Shown in pieces: positions 18,602 to 27,100 of a DNA stretch of 31,996 bases; position 1 is the stretch's first letter; the number at the start of each line of letters is the position of its first letter. Source of the DNA: Christensenella sp. UBA4247 (GTDB taxonomy: Bacteria > Bacillota > Clostridia > Christensenellales > CAG-1252); contig DGWX01000008.1 of assembly GCA_002395405.1 (NCBI GenBank), positions 1-31,996 of the forward strand. Direction: 5' to 3'. Position numbers and translations under genes: made by a program. The notes below the pieces were generated by a model. That model did no database searches. It saw only the letters and a program-made list of their open reading frames with translations, and had not been told where the DNA came from.

Positions 18602-18630
18602 TTGACAACGTGAATCGATAGGTCTAAACT
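18602..18630 (+). promoter_or_regulatory. Sigma-A-type promoter of the antiporter gene
   Basis: Perfect TTGACA (18602-18607), a 17-nt spacer, then TAAACT (18625-18630). Transcription should start near 18637. The leader of about 40 nt includes AAGGAGG at 18651-18657. Confidence 0.75.
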
Positions 18631-18676
18631 AATACTGCGAAAAACGAAAAAAGGAGGGCGCTCGGCGCATAGGATC

Positions 18677-19903
18677 ATGGATTTTCTGACAAGTTTGGCT
18701 CTTATTTTGCTTTCTTCCGTCGTTCTCGGATCGATTTTCAGGCGTATCAAGTTGCCGCCGCTTCTCGGGATGCTCCTCGTCGGGATCCTTCTCGGACCGC
18801 ACCTTTTGAATTTGATCGCGCCGCCCATTCTCGAAGTCAGCGCATCGCTTCGCGAAACCGCGTTGATCATTATTTTGACGCGCGCCGGACTTTCTCTTAA
18901 TTTGAAGGATTTGAAGATCGTGGGGCGCCCCGCCATCCTTCTTTGTATGGTTCCCGCGCTGGCCGAGATCGTGGGCTATATGCTTTTCGCGACCCTCCTT
19001 ATCAAAACGTCGCTGCTCGAAAGCGCGATCATCGGAACGGTCATCGCCGCGGTTTCGCCCGCCGTCGTCGTTCCGAGAATGATCGCCTTGCAGGAGAGCG
19101 GTTACGGAACGTTACACGCCGTACCCCAAATGATAAACGCGGGTTCTTCGATGGACGATATTTTCGTGATCGTGGCGTTTACCGCCCTCGTCGGAATGGC
19201 GAAGACGGGCGCGTTTGAATTCGGCATTTTCTGGCAAGTCCCCGTTTCCATTGTTCTCGGCATCGCGGTCGGCGCCGGGGTGGGATCGGCGCTCGTCGTT
19301 TTCTTCCGCCACGTCCATACGCGCGATACCGTTAAGATCATCGTTATGATCTCCTTTGCCTTTTTGTTCGTGACCCTTGAAAACGCGGTCGGGAAGTACG
19401 TTCCCTTTTCCGCGATGCTCGCCGTCGTTACGGTGGGCGTTACGTATAACGCAATGGATCCGATCCGCTCTTCCCGCCTCTCGAAGAAATACGAGAAAAT
19501 ATGGGTTTTGGCGGAGATCATTCTTTTCGTGCTCGTGGGGGCGGCGGTCGATCTGACTTACGTAAAAAAGAGCGGCGCGATCGTTGCCGCGGTCATTCTT
19601 CTCGCGCTTCTGTTCCGAATGGGCGGCGTGTTTTTGTCGCTTATCAAAACGCCGCTTACCGCGAAAGAGCGTCTGTTTGTCGCGATCGCCTATATCCCGA
19701 AAGCCACGGTGCAGGCGGCGCTCGGCGCGATCCCTCTCGCAATGGGGCTCGGTTGCGGGCCGATCGTTTTGACCGCCGCCGTTTTGTCTATCATCATTAC
19801 CGCGCCTCTCGGCGCTTTCGCGATCGACCTTACCGGCCATCGCCTGTTGTCCCGCACTCCTGCGCCGTCGGAGAGCGAAAATCAAGAGGGATCAAACCGA
19901 TAA
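18677..19903 (+). CDS. Cation:proton antiporter (monovalent cation/H+ exchanger family)
   Basis: A 408-residue integral membrane protein with about 11-13 hydrophobic segments. It opens with SLALILLSSVVLGSIF then RIKLPPLLGMLLVGILLGP, the classic start of sodium/proton exchangers. TRAGLSLNL (about 75-83) and NAGSSMDDIFVIVAF (about 153-167) mark the ion-binding core. The Asp-Asp pair in the second motif is the pattern of electrogenic CPA2-type members, while electroneutral CPA1 members usually have Asn-Asp. The transported ion is unknown. The best Shine-Dalgarno (18651-18657) is 19 nt before the ATG, unusually far; a minimal AGGA lies 2 nt before it. The N-terminus fits the family, so the start is probably right. 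Confidence 0.88.
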   Translation: MDFLTSLALILLSSVVLGSIFRRIKLPPLLGMLLVGILLGPHLLNLIAPPILEVSASLRETALIIILTRAGLSLNLKDLKIVGRPAILLCMVPALAEIVGYMLFATLLIKTSLLESAIIGTVIAAVSPAVVVPRMIALQESGYGTLHAVPQMINAGSSMDDIFVIVAFTALVGMAKTGAFEFGIFWQVPVSIVLGIAVGAGVGSALVVFFRHVHTRDTVKIIVMISFAFLFVTLENAVGKYVPFSAMLAVVTVGVTYNAMDPIRSSRLSKKYEKIWVLAEIILFVLVGAAVDLTYVKKSGAIVAAVILLALLFRMGGVFLSLIKTPLTAKERLFVAIAYIPKATVQAALGAIPLAMGLGCGPIVLTAAVLSIIITAPLGAFAIDLTGHRLLSRTPAPSESENQEGSNR

Positions 19904-20129
19904 ACTTTTTCGTTTTAATCGGAAAAATCGGAAAATTTTGTGTTTTTTCGAAATTGATTCGTTATATTTTTATTACAGAGTTCTGCTACATTCTTTTTAC
20001 AAATCGAACGCGCGTGCCTTCTTTTTTTTAAGGAACGCTTGTTTCGCGCGAGGCGCGTGTGTTAAGATAAATGCAACTTATTTTTTTGCTACATAGAATA
20101 TTATAGAATTATTTTCTCGGGAGTTTGAT
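19904..20129. other. AT-rich intergenic region before the first X2-repeat gene
   Basis: 226 bp with several T-runs and GC-rich islands (around 20008-20015 and 20044-20058). I see no convincing terminator for the antiporter gene and no clear promoter; TAGAAT (20094-20099) and TATAGA (20102-20107) could be -10 elements but lack good -35 partners. CGGGAG (20118-20123) is the ribosome binding site of the next gene. Confidence 0.5.
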
Positions 20130-23100
20130 ATGAAGAAAAAAGTGTTGGGAATCGTGATCGCAGTCGTTGCCGTTACGGCGGCAGTCGTGCTTGGGCTTTT
20201 CGCGGCGGGCGTGATCGGCGGAAAGAAGGGCGAACCCGTTGCGAAAGCGGTATCGGCGTCGGCGACGGACTCGGGCTTCTTCGGAGAGCTCGGGAAAGAC
20301 GCTTATTTCGACGTTCGCGCGGATCGTGATCCCGCGACCGCGATCGATAACTACGTTCTCGTTCGCGACAGCAAGGGAAACAAAGTCGCGATGAAAAGCG
20401 CCAGGCTGGACGACGGATTGTATCGCCTCAGCGCGAGAGACGGCTTCCGCGAAAGAGCGAGCTATCAAATTTGGCTTTACGCCGCCGAGTTTGCGGAAGA
20501 GCGTTACGCGCCGTATTCGACTTTTATCTTTACCATTGCGGGTAAGGAAGAAGTGGAAAACGTCGTCGTAAAGAGCGGCATCGAAAAGACCGAGATCGAA
20601 GGAGCGGAAGTTCAGGAAGTAACGGTCGGCTCGGACGTGTTTTACAATATTCTTCTTCCTTCCGCCGCGCAAGAGCGTTACTCGGAGGGAGACGTGATCC
20701 TTGCGAAAAAACCCGAAACCCCGATTTTGGACGGAGATCTCGCCGCTTATTATCGCGGTGATATCGAGGGCTACGAATATAACGGGCTCGCCGCATATAC
20801 CGTTCTTCGCGAATCTTCCGTTACGGACGGCCGCGAAGAGATCTATTGCCGCCTTTCCCATATGAACGAAGTTCTCGACAGCGCGGACGTTTACAAGCAT
20901 TTCGAGGTAAACGAGAGCAATTTGAAGGTAAACGAAGAAGCGATCGAAGAAGCCCTCGCGAAGAGCGAATTCGCAGCCTCTTTGATCCGCGCCGCGGAAG
21001 AAACGGTGGACTTTTTCGATAAAGATTTCGTTGTCAGAAAAGAGAAGCCCAGAATGGTCGTAAACGTAAGCGCGGATTTTGCGGACGCTGAGGAGGAAGG
21101 TCAAAAAGTCGCGATCTTGAATTTCACGTTTACGATCACCGTTGCGAAAGGGGTGGATATCGTTATCCGCTTGAACAACACGATCCATATCGATCCCAAA
21201 GTGAACTTCGATTACGATCTTACGGAGTCCGATTTTACTTACGAATGCGATCTCGGCGTAAACGTTAAGACCAAAACGGTTTGCACGATCGATATGGAGA
21301 CGCCCGACACCAAGATCTATTGCACGACGGTGGACGAGTTCAAAGAGAAATTCAAGCAAATGATCTCCGATCAAACGACCGAAAAGGCGATTTGCGGCGC
21401 GGAAATGCCCATTTACAATCTGTACTACCCGATCTACTGCTTCGTGTTCGAAGTGGAATTCGGCGTGGACGTGGACTTCTCTTTGAAGGCGCAAATCGGT
21501 TTTGAGTACGATTATTCGACGGATATTACCGCGGGCGTGACTCTCGTAAACGGCGAATTCAATTCCTATAAATCCTTTGATTCCACCCAAACCGCGAAAG
21601 ACTTCGTTTTGCTTGGCAAAGCGACGATCAAAGGCGGCGTTTACGTTAAATTCATGGGAACGCTTCTCGATATAGCGGGCGTCGGACTCAAAGTCAGATT
21701 CGGAGCGTATGCGGAAGTCGCGGGACAGATCCGCATCGATATGGACGCGGCGCTGAAAAACAGCAAGCTGCACGTCATCAAAGGCTACTATGTAACGGGC
21801 GGATTGTATCTCGCGCTCGGCTTCTCGGTGAAGGCGGGGGTCGACGTCCCCGTTTACGGATTCCTCGGCTATAAGAACAGCTGGGATCTTGCCGAAATGA
21901 GGTACCCTCTCTTCGAGTACGGTTCGAAATATCTGATCAAAGAATTCGTCAATCCCGAATCCACCGTTGAGATCCAAGGCAACAGCGCGATGTTCGACAG
22001 CGTTCTCGTAAACGCCTTCGACATCGATAAAGTAGCCGACGCGAACAGGATCTCCGTTCCCGTGGACAGTTTTGACGTTACCTATCTCGGCGACGCGGCC
22101 GAATACGTTACTTTGCGCGACGGCGCGGTGTACGTCAATCCCGCGGTCGGAACGGAATTCAACGCGCAGGTCAAGCTCTCCGCCAAGTCGGACAGCTACG
22201 TAACGGGCGTCGTAACCTTCCATAAGGCGGCGGTCATGCCCACGGCGGAAGAAACGGAAGCCACCTTCGATAAGAAGAACGCGTCCGATCTGACCTTCGA
22301 CGTTACCCTCAATAAGTCCGAGTTCGTTAGCTTGACCGGCTCCGACATCACCCCCGCGTTCTACTCGGTCGCTTCTTCCGGTGACGTTACGATCTACAAG
22401 AGCTTCCTTTCCTCTCTCTCGATGGGCGAGCATAAGTTTAATTACAATACGAACAGAGGCAACATCGTTTTGACCGTGTACGTTATAAACTCCACTCCCG
22501 TTACCGCGGAAAAGACGGCGGCGACCTTTAACAAGAGCGCGAGAGCGAACGTTACTTTCAAACTCGATCTTTTCGGAAACTCGATCAAGAGCGTGTCCGG
22601 TCTCGAAAGAAGCGAATACACCGTGGATAAAACGGGAACTTTCGTAATTTACGCGCTTTCCCTGATGGAGAAACCCGCGGGCGAATATTCCTTCGTCGTT
22701 ACCGCCACGAACGGAACGAGCGTTTCCTTGACCGTAAACGTAAAAGACGATCGCGCTCCCGTTCTTTATCAGAGCGCGTACGTGTTCGGAAAGAGCGCCG
22801 CGGTCAGGGCGGACGTTCCCGTCAAATTCGAGAAGTACGGATACGAAGTAAAGAGCGTGGAAGGGAATAAGATCACGCCCGCCGATTACAAAGTGCAAAG
22901 CGGCGCGGTTTTGATCGACGCCTCGTATCTCTCGAAGCTCGACGCGGGCGTGTATTCCTTCTCCCTTAAATTCAAAACGGGATCTTCCGAACTTCCCAAA
23001 CCCTTTACGATCTCCGTAAAAGAGAACGCGAGCCTCGTTGCGTATTCGCAGGTCGCCACCTTTGACTTGGATAAGCCGGCGGACGTAACCTTTAACGTGG

Positions 23101-23885
23101 TTTCCACGGGCAACCTCCTCGTCAGCGGAAACGGAATCGGCGCCGCGTCTTATTCCTTCGCGGGCAACTCGCTGACCATTCGCGCGTCCTACCTTTCGAC
23201 GCTTGCCGAAGGCGAGTACGATTATACCGTTTCGAGAGGAAGCGAATCGACGACCGTTACGGTCAACGTCGTAAACACCGCCGTTCCCGAGATCCAATCG
23301 GAAGACGTCAGCCCCGACGGCTCTCTCAGCCTGACGTACGATAAAGCGAAAGCGAAGGAAATGTCTTTCGAAATGTTCCTGCCAGGTCCGCGTGCTTTTT
23401 CCGCCGATGACTTGAAGTATTCTCTCAAAAAGACGGAAAAAGGAACGTATAAGCTGACGATAAACGCGTCTTTCCTCGAAAACCTTTCCGTCGGGGAACA
23501 CGAATTCGAGCTGCTGACGGGCGTCAACTCGCTCTATTTGACCTTGAACGTTATCAATTCCGCCGCGCCTTCCGCTCTTTCCGAAACCTCGCTTTCTTAC
23601 AAAGCGGGAAGCGAGGCGTCGCTCAGCGTTCAATTCGAAAACGCGAAAGCAAAGGTCAAGAACGTCGAAGTAAAAGGCGAAGGCGTTACGGCGGATACCA
23701 AAACCATCGGCGTGGAGAGTTTCTGCTACGTTGTGGACGTCGAAACGCAAATCGGAACCTTTACGATCGATCCGTCGTATACCGAACTCTTGCCGTCCGG
23801 GTATTACAGAGTCTTCGTTACCTTCGGAGACGCTTCTTCCTCCGGAAACGACGTAACGATAGGGATCGGTATCGCGGTGAGCTGA
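20130..23885 (+). CDS. Membrane-anchored extracellular protein with six X2-like repeats (paralog 1)
   Basis: 1251 residues, function unknown. MKKK and a hydrophobic span (about 5-30) followed by GGKKGEP indicate an N-terminal membrane anchor or uncleaved signal; there is no lipobox cysteine and no C-terminal sorting signal. Residues 35-245 form a conserved head (DAYFD, SYQIWLYAAEFA, GDIEGYEYNGLAAYTVLRES). Residues about 300-640 are rich in alternating beta-strand pattern with glycines (GFEYDYSTDITAGVTLVNG, GVYVKF, GGLYLALGF), ending in PLFEYGSKYLI. Residues 711-1251 are six tandem modules of about 88 residues, each running from an ATFDK-like strand through DYxV and a (S/A)SYLSxL-like turn to GEYxF. 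This resembles the CBM X2 family of Ig-like modules found in Gram-positive surface enzymes. No catalytic domain is recognised. The start has CGGGAG 6 nt upstream. Confidence 0.85.
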   Translation: MKKKVLGIVIAVVAVTAAVVLGLFAAGVIGGKKGEPVAKAVSASATDSGFFGELGKDAYFDVRADRDPATAIDNYVLVRDSKGNKVAMKSARLDDGLYRLSARDGFRERASYQIWLYAAEFAEERYAPYSTFIFTIAGKEEVENVVVKSGIEKTEIEGAEVQEVTVGSDVFYNILLPSAAQERYSEGDVILAKKPETPILDGDLAAYYRGDIEGYEYNGLAAYTVLRESSVTDGREEIYCRLSHMNEVLDSADVYKHFEVNESNLKVNEEAIEEALAKSEFAASLIRAAEETVDFFDKDFVVRKEKPRMVVNVSADFADAEEEGQKVAILNFTFTITVAKGVDIVIRLNNTIHIDPKVNFDYDLTESDFTYECDLGVNVKTKTVCTIDMETPDTKIYCTTVDEFKEKFKQMISDQTTEKAICGAEMPIYNLYYPIYCFVFEVEFGVDVDFSLKAQIGFEYDYSTDITAGVTLVNGEFNSYKSFDSTQTAKDFVLLGKATIKGGVYVKFMGTLLDIAGVGLKVRFGAYAEVAGQIRIDMDAALKNSKLHVIKGYYVTGGLYLALGFSVKAGVDVPVYGFLGYKNSWDLAEMRYPLFEYGSKYLIKEFVNPESTVEIQGNSAMFDSVLVNAFDIDKVADANRISVPVDSFDVTYLGDAAEYVTLRDGAVYVNPAVGTEFNAQVKLSAKSDSYVTGVVTFHKAAVMPTAEETEATFDKKNASDLTFDVTLNKSEFVSLTGSDITPAFYSVASSGDVTIYKSFLSSLSMGEHKFNYNTNRGNIVLTVYVINSTPVTAEKTAATFNKSARANVTFKLDLFGNSIKSVSGLERSEYTVDKTGTFVIYALSLMEKPAGEYSFVVTATNGTSVSLTVNVKDDRAPVLYQSAYVFGKSAAVRADVPVKFEKYGYEVKSVEGNKITPADYKVQSGAVLIDASYLSKLDAGVYSFSLKFKTGSSELPKPFTISVKENASLVAYSQVATFDLDKPADVTFNVVSTGNLLVSGNGIGAASYSFAGNSLTIRASYLSTLAEGEYDYTVSRGSESTTVTVNVVNTAVPEIQSEDVSPDGSLSLTYDKAKAKEMSFEMFLPGPRAFSADDLKYSLKKTEKGTYKLTINASFLENLSVGEHEFELLTGVNSLYLTLNVINSAAPSALSETSLSYKAGSEASLSVQFENAKAKVKNVEVKGEGVTADTKTIGVESFCYVVDVETQIGTFTIDPSYTELLPSGYYRVFVTFGDASSSGNDVTIGIGIAVS
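22259..23885 (+). repeat. Six tandem X2-like module repeats in paralog 1
   Basis: Repeat units begin near residues 711, 798, 884, 976, 1066 and 1154, a period of 86-92 codons. Shared landmarks are an initial A(T/V)F(D/N)K-type strand, VTF-type strand, a DY(T/K)V turn, an SFLSSL or SYLSTL helix-turn, and a final LTV strand with Asn. Repeats 5 and 6 are the most diverged. The units are protein-level repeats, not recent DNA copies. Confidence 0.75.
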
Positions 23886-23919
23886 AACGGATCGAATCTT
23901 TAAGAAACCCTTGATCGGT

Positions 23920-23953
23920 GCGCCGAGGGAAAACCTCGGCGCGCTTTTTTTTT
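23920..23953 (+). terminator. Intrinsic terminator after X2 paralog 1
   Basis: GCGCCGAGG (23920-23928), a GAAAA loop and CCTCGGCGC (23934-23942) form a perfect 9-bp stem, followed by GC and a run of nine T. It separates the two paralogs into independent transcripts. Confidence 0.93.
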
Positions 23954-24049
23954 CGAAAAAAGCGGAAACGCGCACGGGCGACGCACGTATACGATATTAT
24001 AATAATGAAAATCCGAACGGCGCTCGCAGATGGGTTTTGGGCGAAACCC

Positions 24050-24079
24050 TTGTCAAGAGCGAGTGCAATATGTTACAAT
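24050..24079 (+). promoter_or_regulatory. Promoter of X2 paralog 2
   Basis: TTGTCA (24050-24055), an 18-nt spacer and TACAAT (24074-24079), with an extended -10 TG at 24071-24072. A GGGTTT/AAACCC hairpin (24032-24049) ends exactly at the -35 element. Confidence 0.72.
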
Positions 24080-24106
24080 AAAAAAGTATTTTCAAAAATA
24101 ACCGAG

Positions 24107-24120
24107 CGTATAGCTATACG
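24107..24120. promoter_or_regulatory. 14-bp perfect palindrome in the 5' leader of X2 paralog 2
   Basis: CGTATAGCTATACG is a perfect dyad about 20 nt downstream of the expected transcription start, and it touches the ribosome binding site GGGAG (24120-24124). It could be an operator or an RNA stem affecting translation. Paralog 1 has no equivalent in its leader. Confidence 0.45.
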
Positions 24121-24131
24121 GGAGAAAAAAT

Positions 24132-27100
24132 ATGAAGAAAGTTTTGATTGTTATACCGATCCTGATCGTCGTCGCCGCAGCTGCCGTTCTCGGGCTGTTT
24201 GCCGCGGGGATCATCGGGAATAAAGGGGGCGAACCCGTCGCGCAGGCGATTACGGAAAGCGCGGAAGAGCTCGGTTTTTTCGGCGACCTGAAAGAGGACG
24301 CTTATTTCGATATCCTTGCGGATAAAGATCCTTCCACCGCGATGGATAATTACGTCGTGATCCGCGATAAGAAGGGCGATAAAGTCGCTCTCCGCTCCAC
24401 GAGGCTCGAAACGGGGCTTTACCGCATTACGGCGCGCGAAGGCTTCAAAAAGAGATCGAGCTATCAAATTTGGATCTACGCGGCCGAGTTCGCTGCCGAA
24501 AAGTACGCCGGACTGACGACGTTTATTTTCAGAACGGAAGGAGAAGAGGCGGATACGCTCGTCGTAAAAGAGGATATCGAGCGGACGGAGCGCGCGGGAA
24601 CGCAAGTCGAGCTTGTTACGATCGGCGAAGATTCCTTTTATAACGTGATTTTGGCGTACGCCGCCGAGAAGCGTTTCCAAGAAGGAGACGTGATCTTGGC
24701 GCAAAAGCCGAACGAGGAGGACGTGGATCCCGATCTCGCTCCTTTATACGAAGGAGATATCGAAGGATACGAGTATAACGGGCTCGCGGCGTACACCGTG
24801 CTTCGCGAGTCGCAAGTCGTAAACGGAAGAGAAGAGATCTTCTGCCGCCTGTCTAAACTGGACGAAGTCATCGAGGAGATGGATATTTATAAAAAGCTCG
24901 AGATTTCGGAAGATACTTTAACGGTAAACGAAGAGGCGATCCGCGACGCGCTCGAAAACAGCGATCTGTTCGCGGCGGTCGTGGAAGCGGCGAACGAAAC
25001 GTACGAGCAGGAAGCGGTGGACCTTATTTCGTTTAAGGGCGGATTGCCCGCCGTAACCGTGCGTTCGGAAGCTCCCGTCGTGAAAGCGGGCGTTTCTTGG
25101 GAAGTGGAGACGGATCGGATCCGCTTGGTTTGCACCATCTCGATCACGTTTGCGAAAAGCGCGACTTTGATCTTGCAATTCGATAACACGATCACCCTCG
25201 AACCCGTGTTCGACGCGTCTTGTTCGTTCGATACGTCGGGCGTGGATCTCGATTTGAACGTCGGCATGAAACTCAGAACCGAGACCGTGTTCTCGATCAA
25301 GATGGAAGTTTCGGACGTAAACAACATTCCCAAGAGCTTCGAAACCTTTAAGCAAAACCTCGTAAAGAAAGAAAACGCGCTGGATAACAAACCCGTCGGC
25401 GGAGACATTCCTTTCTTCTCTTATAACGTACCCATTTGGATCTTCGTTCTCGAATTCGAGATCGGAATGGAGATGAATTTCGAGATTCGCGCGGAGATCG
25501 GATTCGAGTACAGATACGTTACCGAAACCGAATTCGGCATTACCTTCGTAAACGGTTCGTTCGACGTGTATAAATCCTTTACGAGCAAAGGAACCGCGTC
25601 CGACCTCGTCCTTCTCGGACACGTTCGCGCGGAATGCGGCGTGTACGTTCGCTTTAACGTGACCTGCCTTAAAATCGTGGGCGTGGGCGTTCGCGCGAGC
25701 GCGGGTATTTACGGCGATCTCGACGGGCAGATCCGAATGGAATTCATGACGGAAGAAACGGAAGGGAACTTCATTATGGGATACTATATCGCGGGCGGCG
25801 CTTACGTCAGCCTGAAATTCCATTTGAAAGCTGGATTCTCTTTGCCGATCATCGGATTTGTCGGGTTCAAAAAGGATTTCGAGATCAAGAAGTGGGAGTT
25901 CCCTCTCTTTGAGTTCGGCTCGAAATATTTGATCCGCTCGGCGGACGATCAGGCGATCGAGATCCGCGGCCCGAATGCGAAGATCCCGGACATCAACGCC
26001 GTGGCGTACGACATTACTTTGCTGCGCGACGAGCTGAACTTCCCCGTTAGCGTAAACGAATTCAAATTCGAATATTTGGACGACGCGGAGAAGTATCTGA
26101 CGTTCTCTCCGAAAGACGGGCTCGTTTTCGTTAAATCTTCCGTGGGCGAAGAATTTACCAAGAAGATCAAATTGATCGCCAAAACGAACAAAGAGGCGAC
26201 TTGTATTTTGACCTTCCATAAAGACGCGGTCATGCCCACCTGCGAGAAACCCGAACTGAAATACGACGTAAAGGACGGAGGCGATCTCGTCTTCGACGTT
26301 AAGCTCAATCAATCCGATTTCATCGTTTTGTCCGGAGAGAATATCACCGCGGCGAATTATACGGTGGACGCAACGGGTCGCCTTACGATGAGCGGTAACT
26401 TCCTTTCTTCTCTCCCGATGGGCGAACATACCTTTATTTACAGCACGAGCAGAGGCTCGATCTACTTAACCGTCATCGTAGCAAATTCCACGCCGATCTC
26501 GGTGGAAAAGAACACGGCGACCTTCAACAAGAGCGCCAAGGCGAACGTCACTTTCAAACTTTCTCTTTCGGGGAACTACGTAAAGAGCGTTTCCGATCTC
26601 GATAAATCCGATTATTACGTGGATAAGAGCGGAACGATGGTGATCTTTGCGCTCGGACTTATGGATCAAGAGGTCGGCGAGAAGACCTTCGTGATCACCT
26701 CGTCGAACGATACGACCGCCCTCGTCAAAATCAACGTAAAAGACGATCGCGCCCCCGCCCTCTATCAGGATACCTATCCTTTCGGCAAGAGCGCGGCGGT
26801 CAGAAAGGACGTCGTCGTTTCCTTCGAAAAATACGGCTATACTCTTTCCAAAGTGGACGGCAACGGCATTACCGCTTCCGATTACGTGATCAAAGGAAAC
26901 GAGGTTACTTTGAAAGCTTCTTTCCTCTCCACTCTTACGGCAGGGGAGTATCTCTTTGCGCTGAAATTCCGTTCGGGCAACGGGGAAACGTCGAGAAACG
27001 TTACGGTCAAAGTCATCGAGAACGCTTCGCTTCTCGCTTATAACTCGTACGCCGTGTTCGATAAAGACGATCCGACCGACGCTTCGTTCAATGTCGTCAG

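Noticed and set aside
20109..23975. Very long open frame on the minus strand opposite X2 paralog 1
   Set aside because: It mirrors the codon bias of the real gene (Arg- and Phe-rich translation, no family motifs) and lacks a sensible ribosome binding site; the plus-strand gene has anchor, repeats and terminator.
24032..24049. GGGTTT/AAACCC hairpin as a second terminator for X2 paralog 1
   Set aside because: No T-run follows, and the strong terminator at 23920-23953 is already present; kept only as a possible regulatory element.
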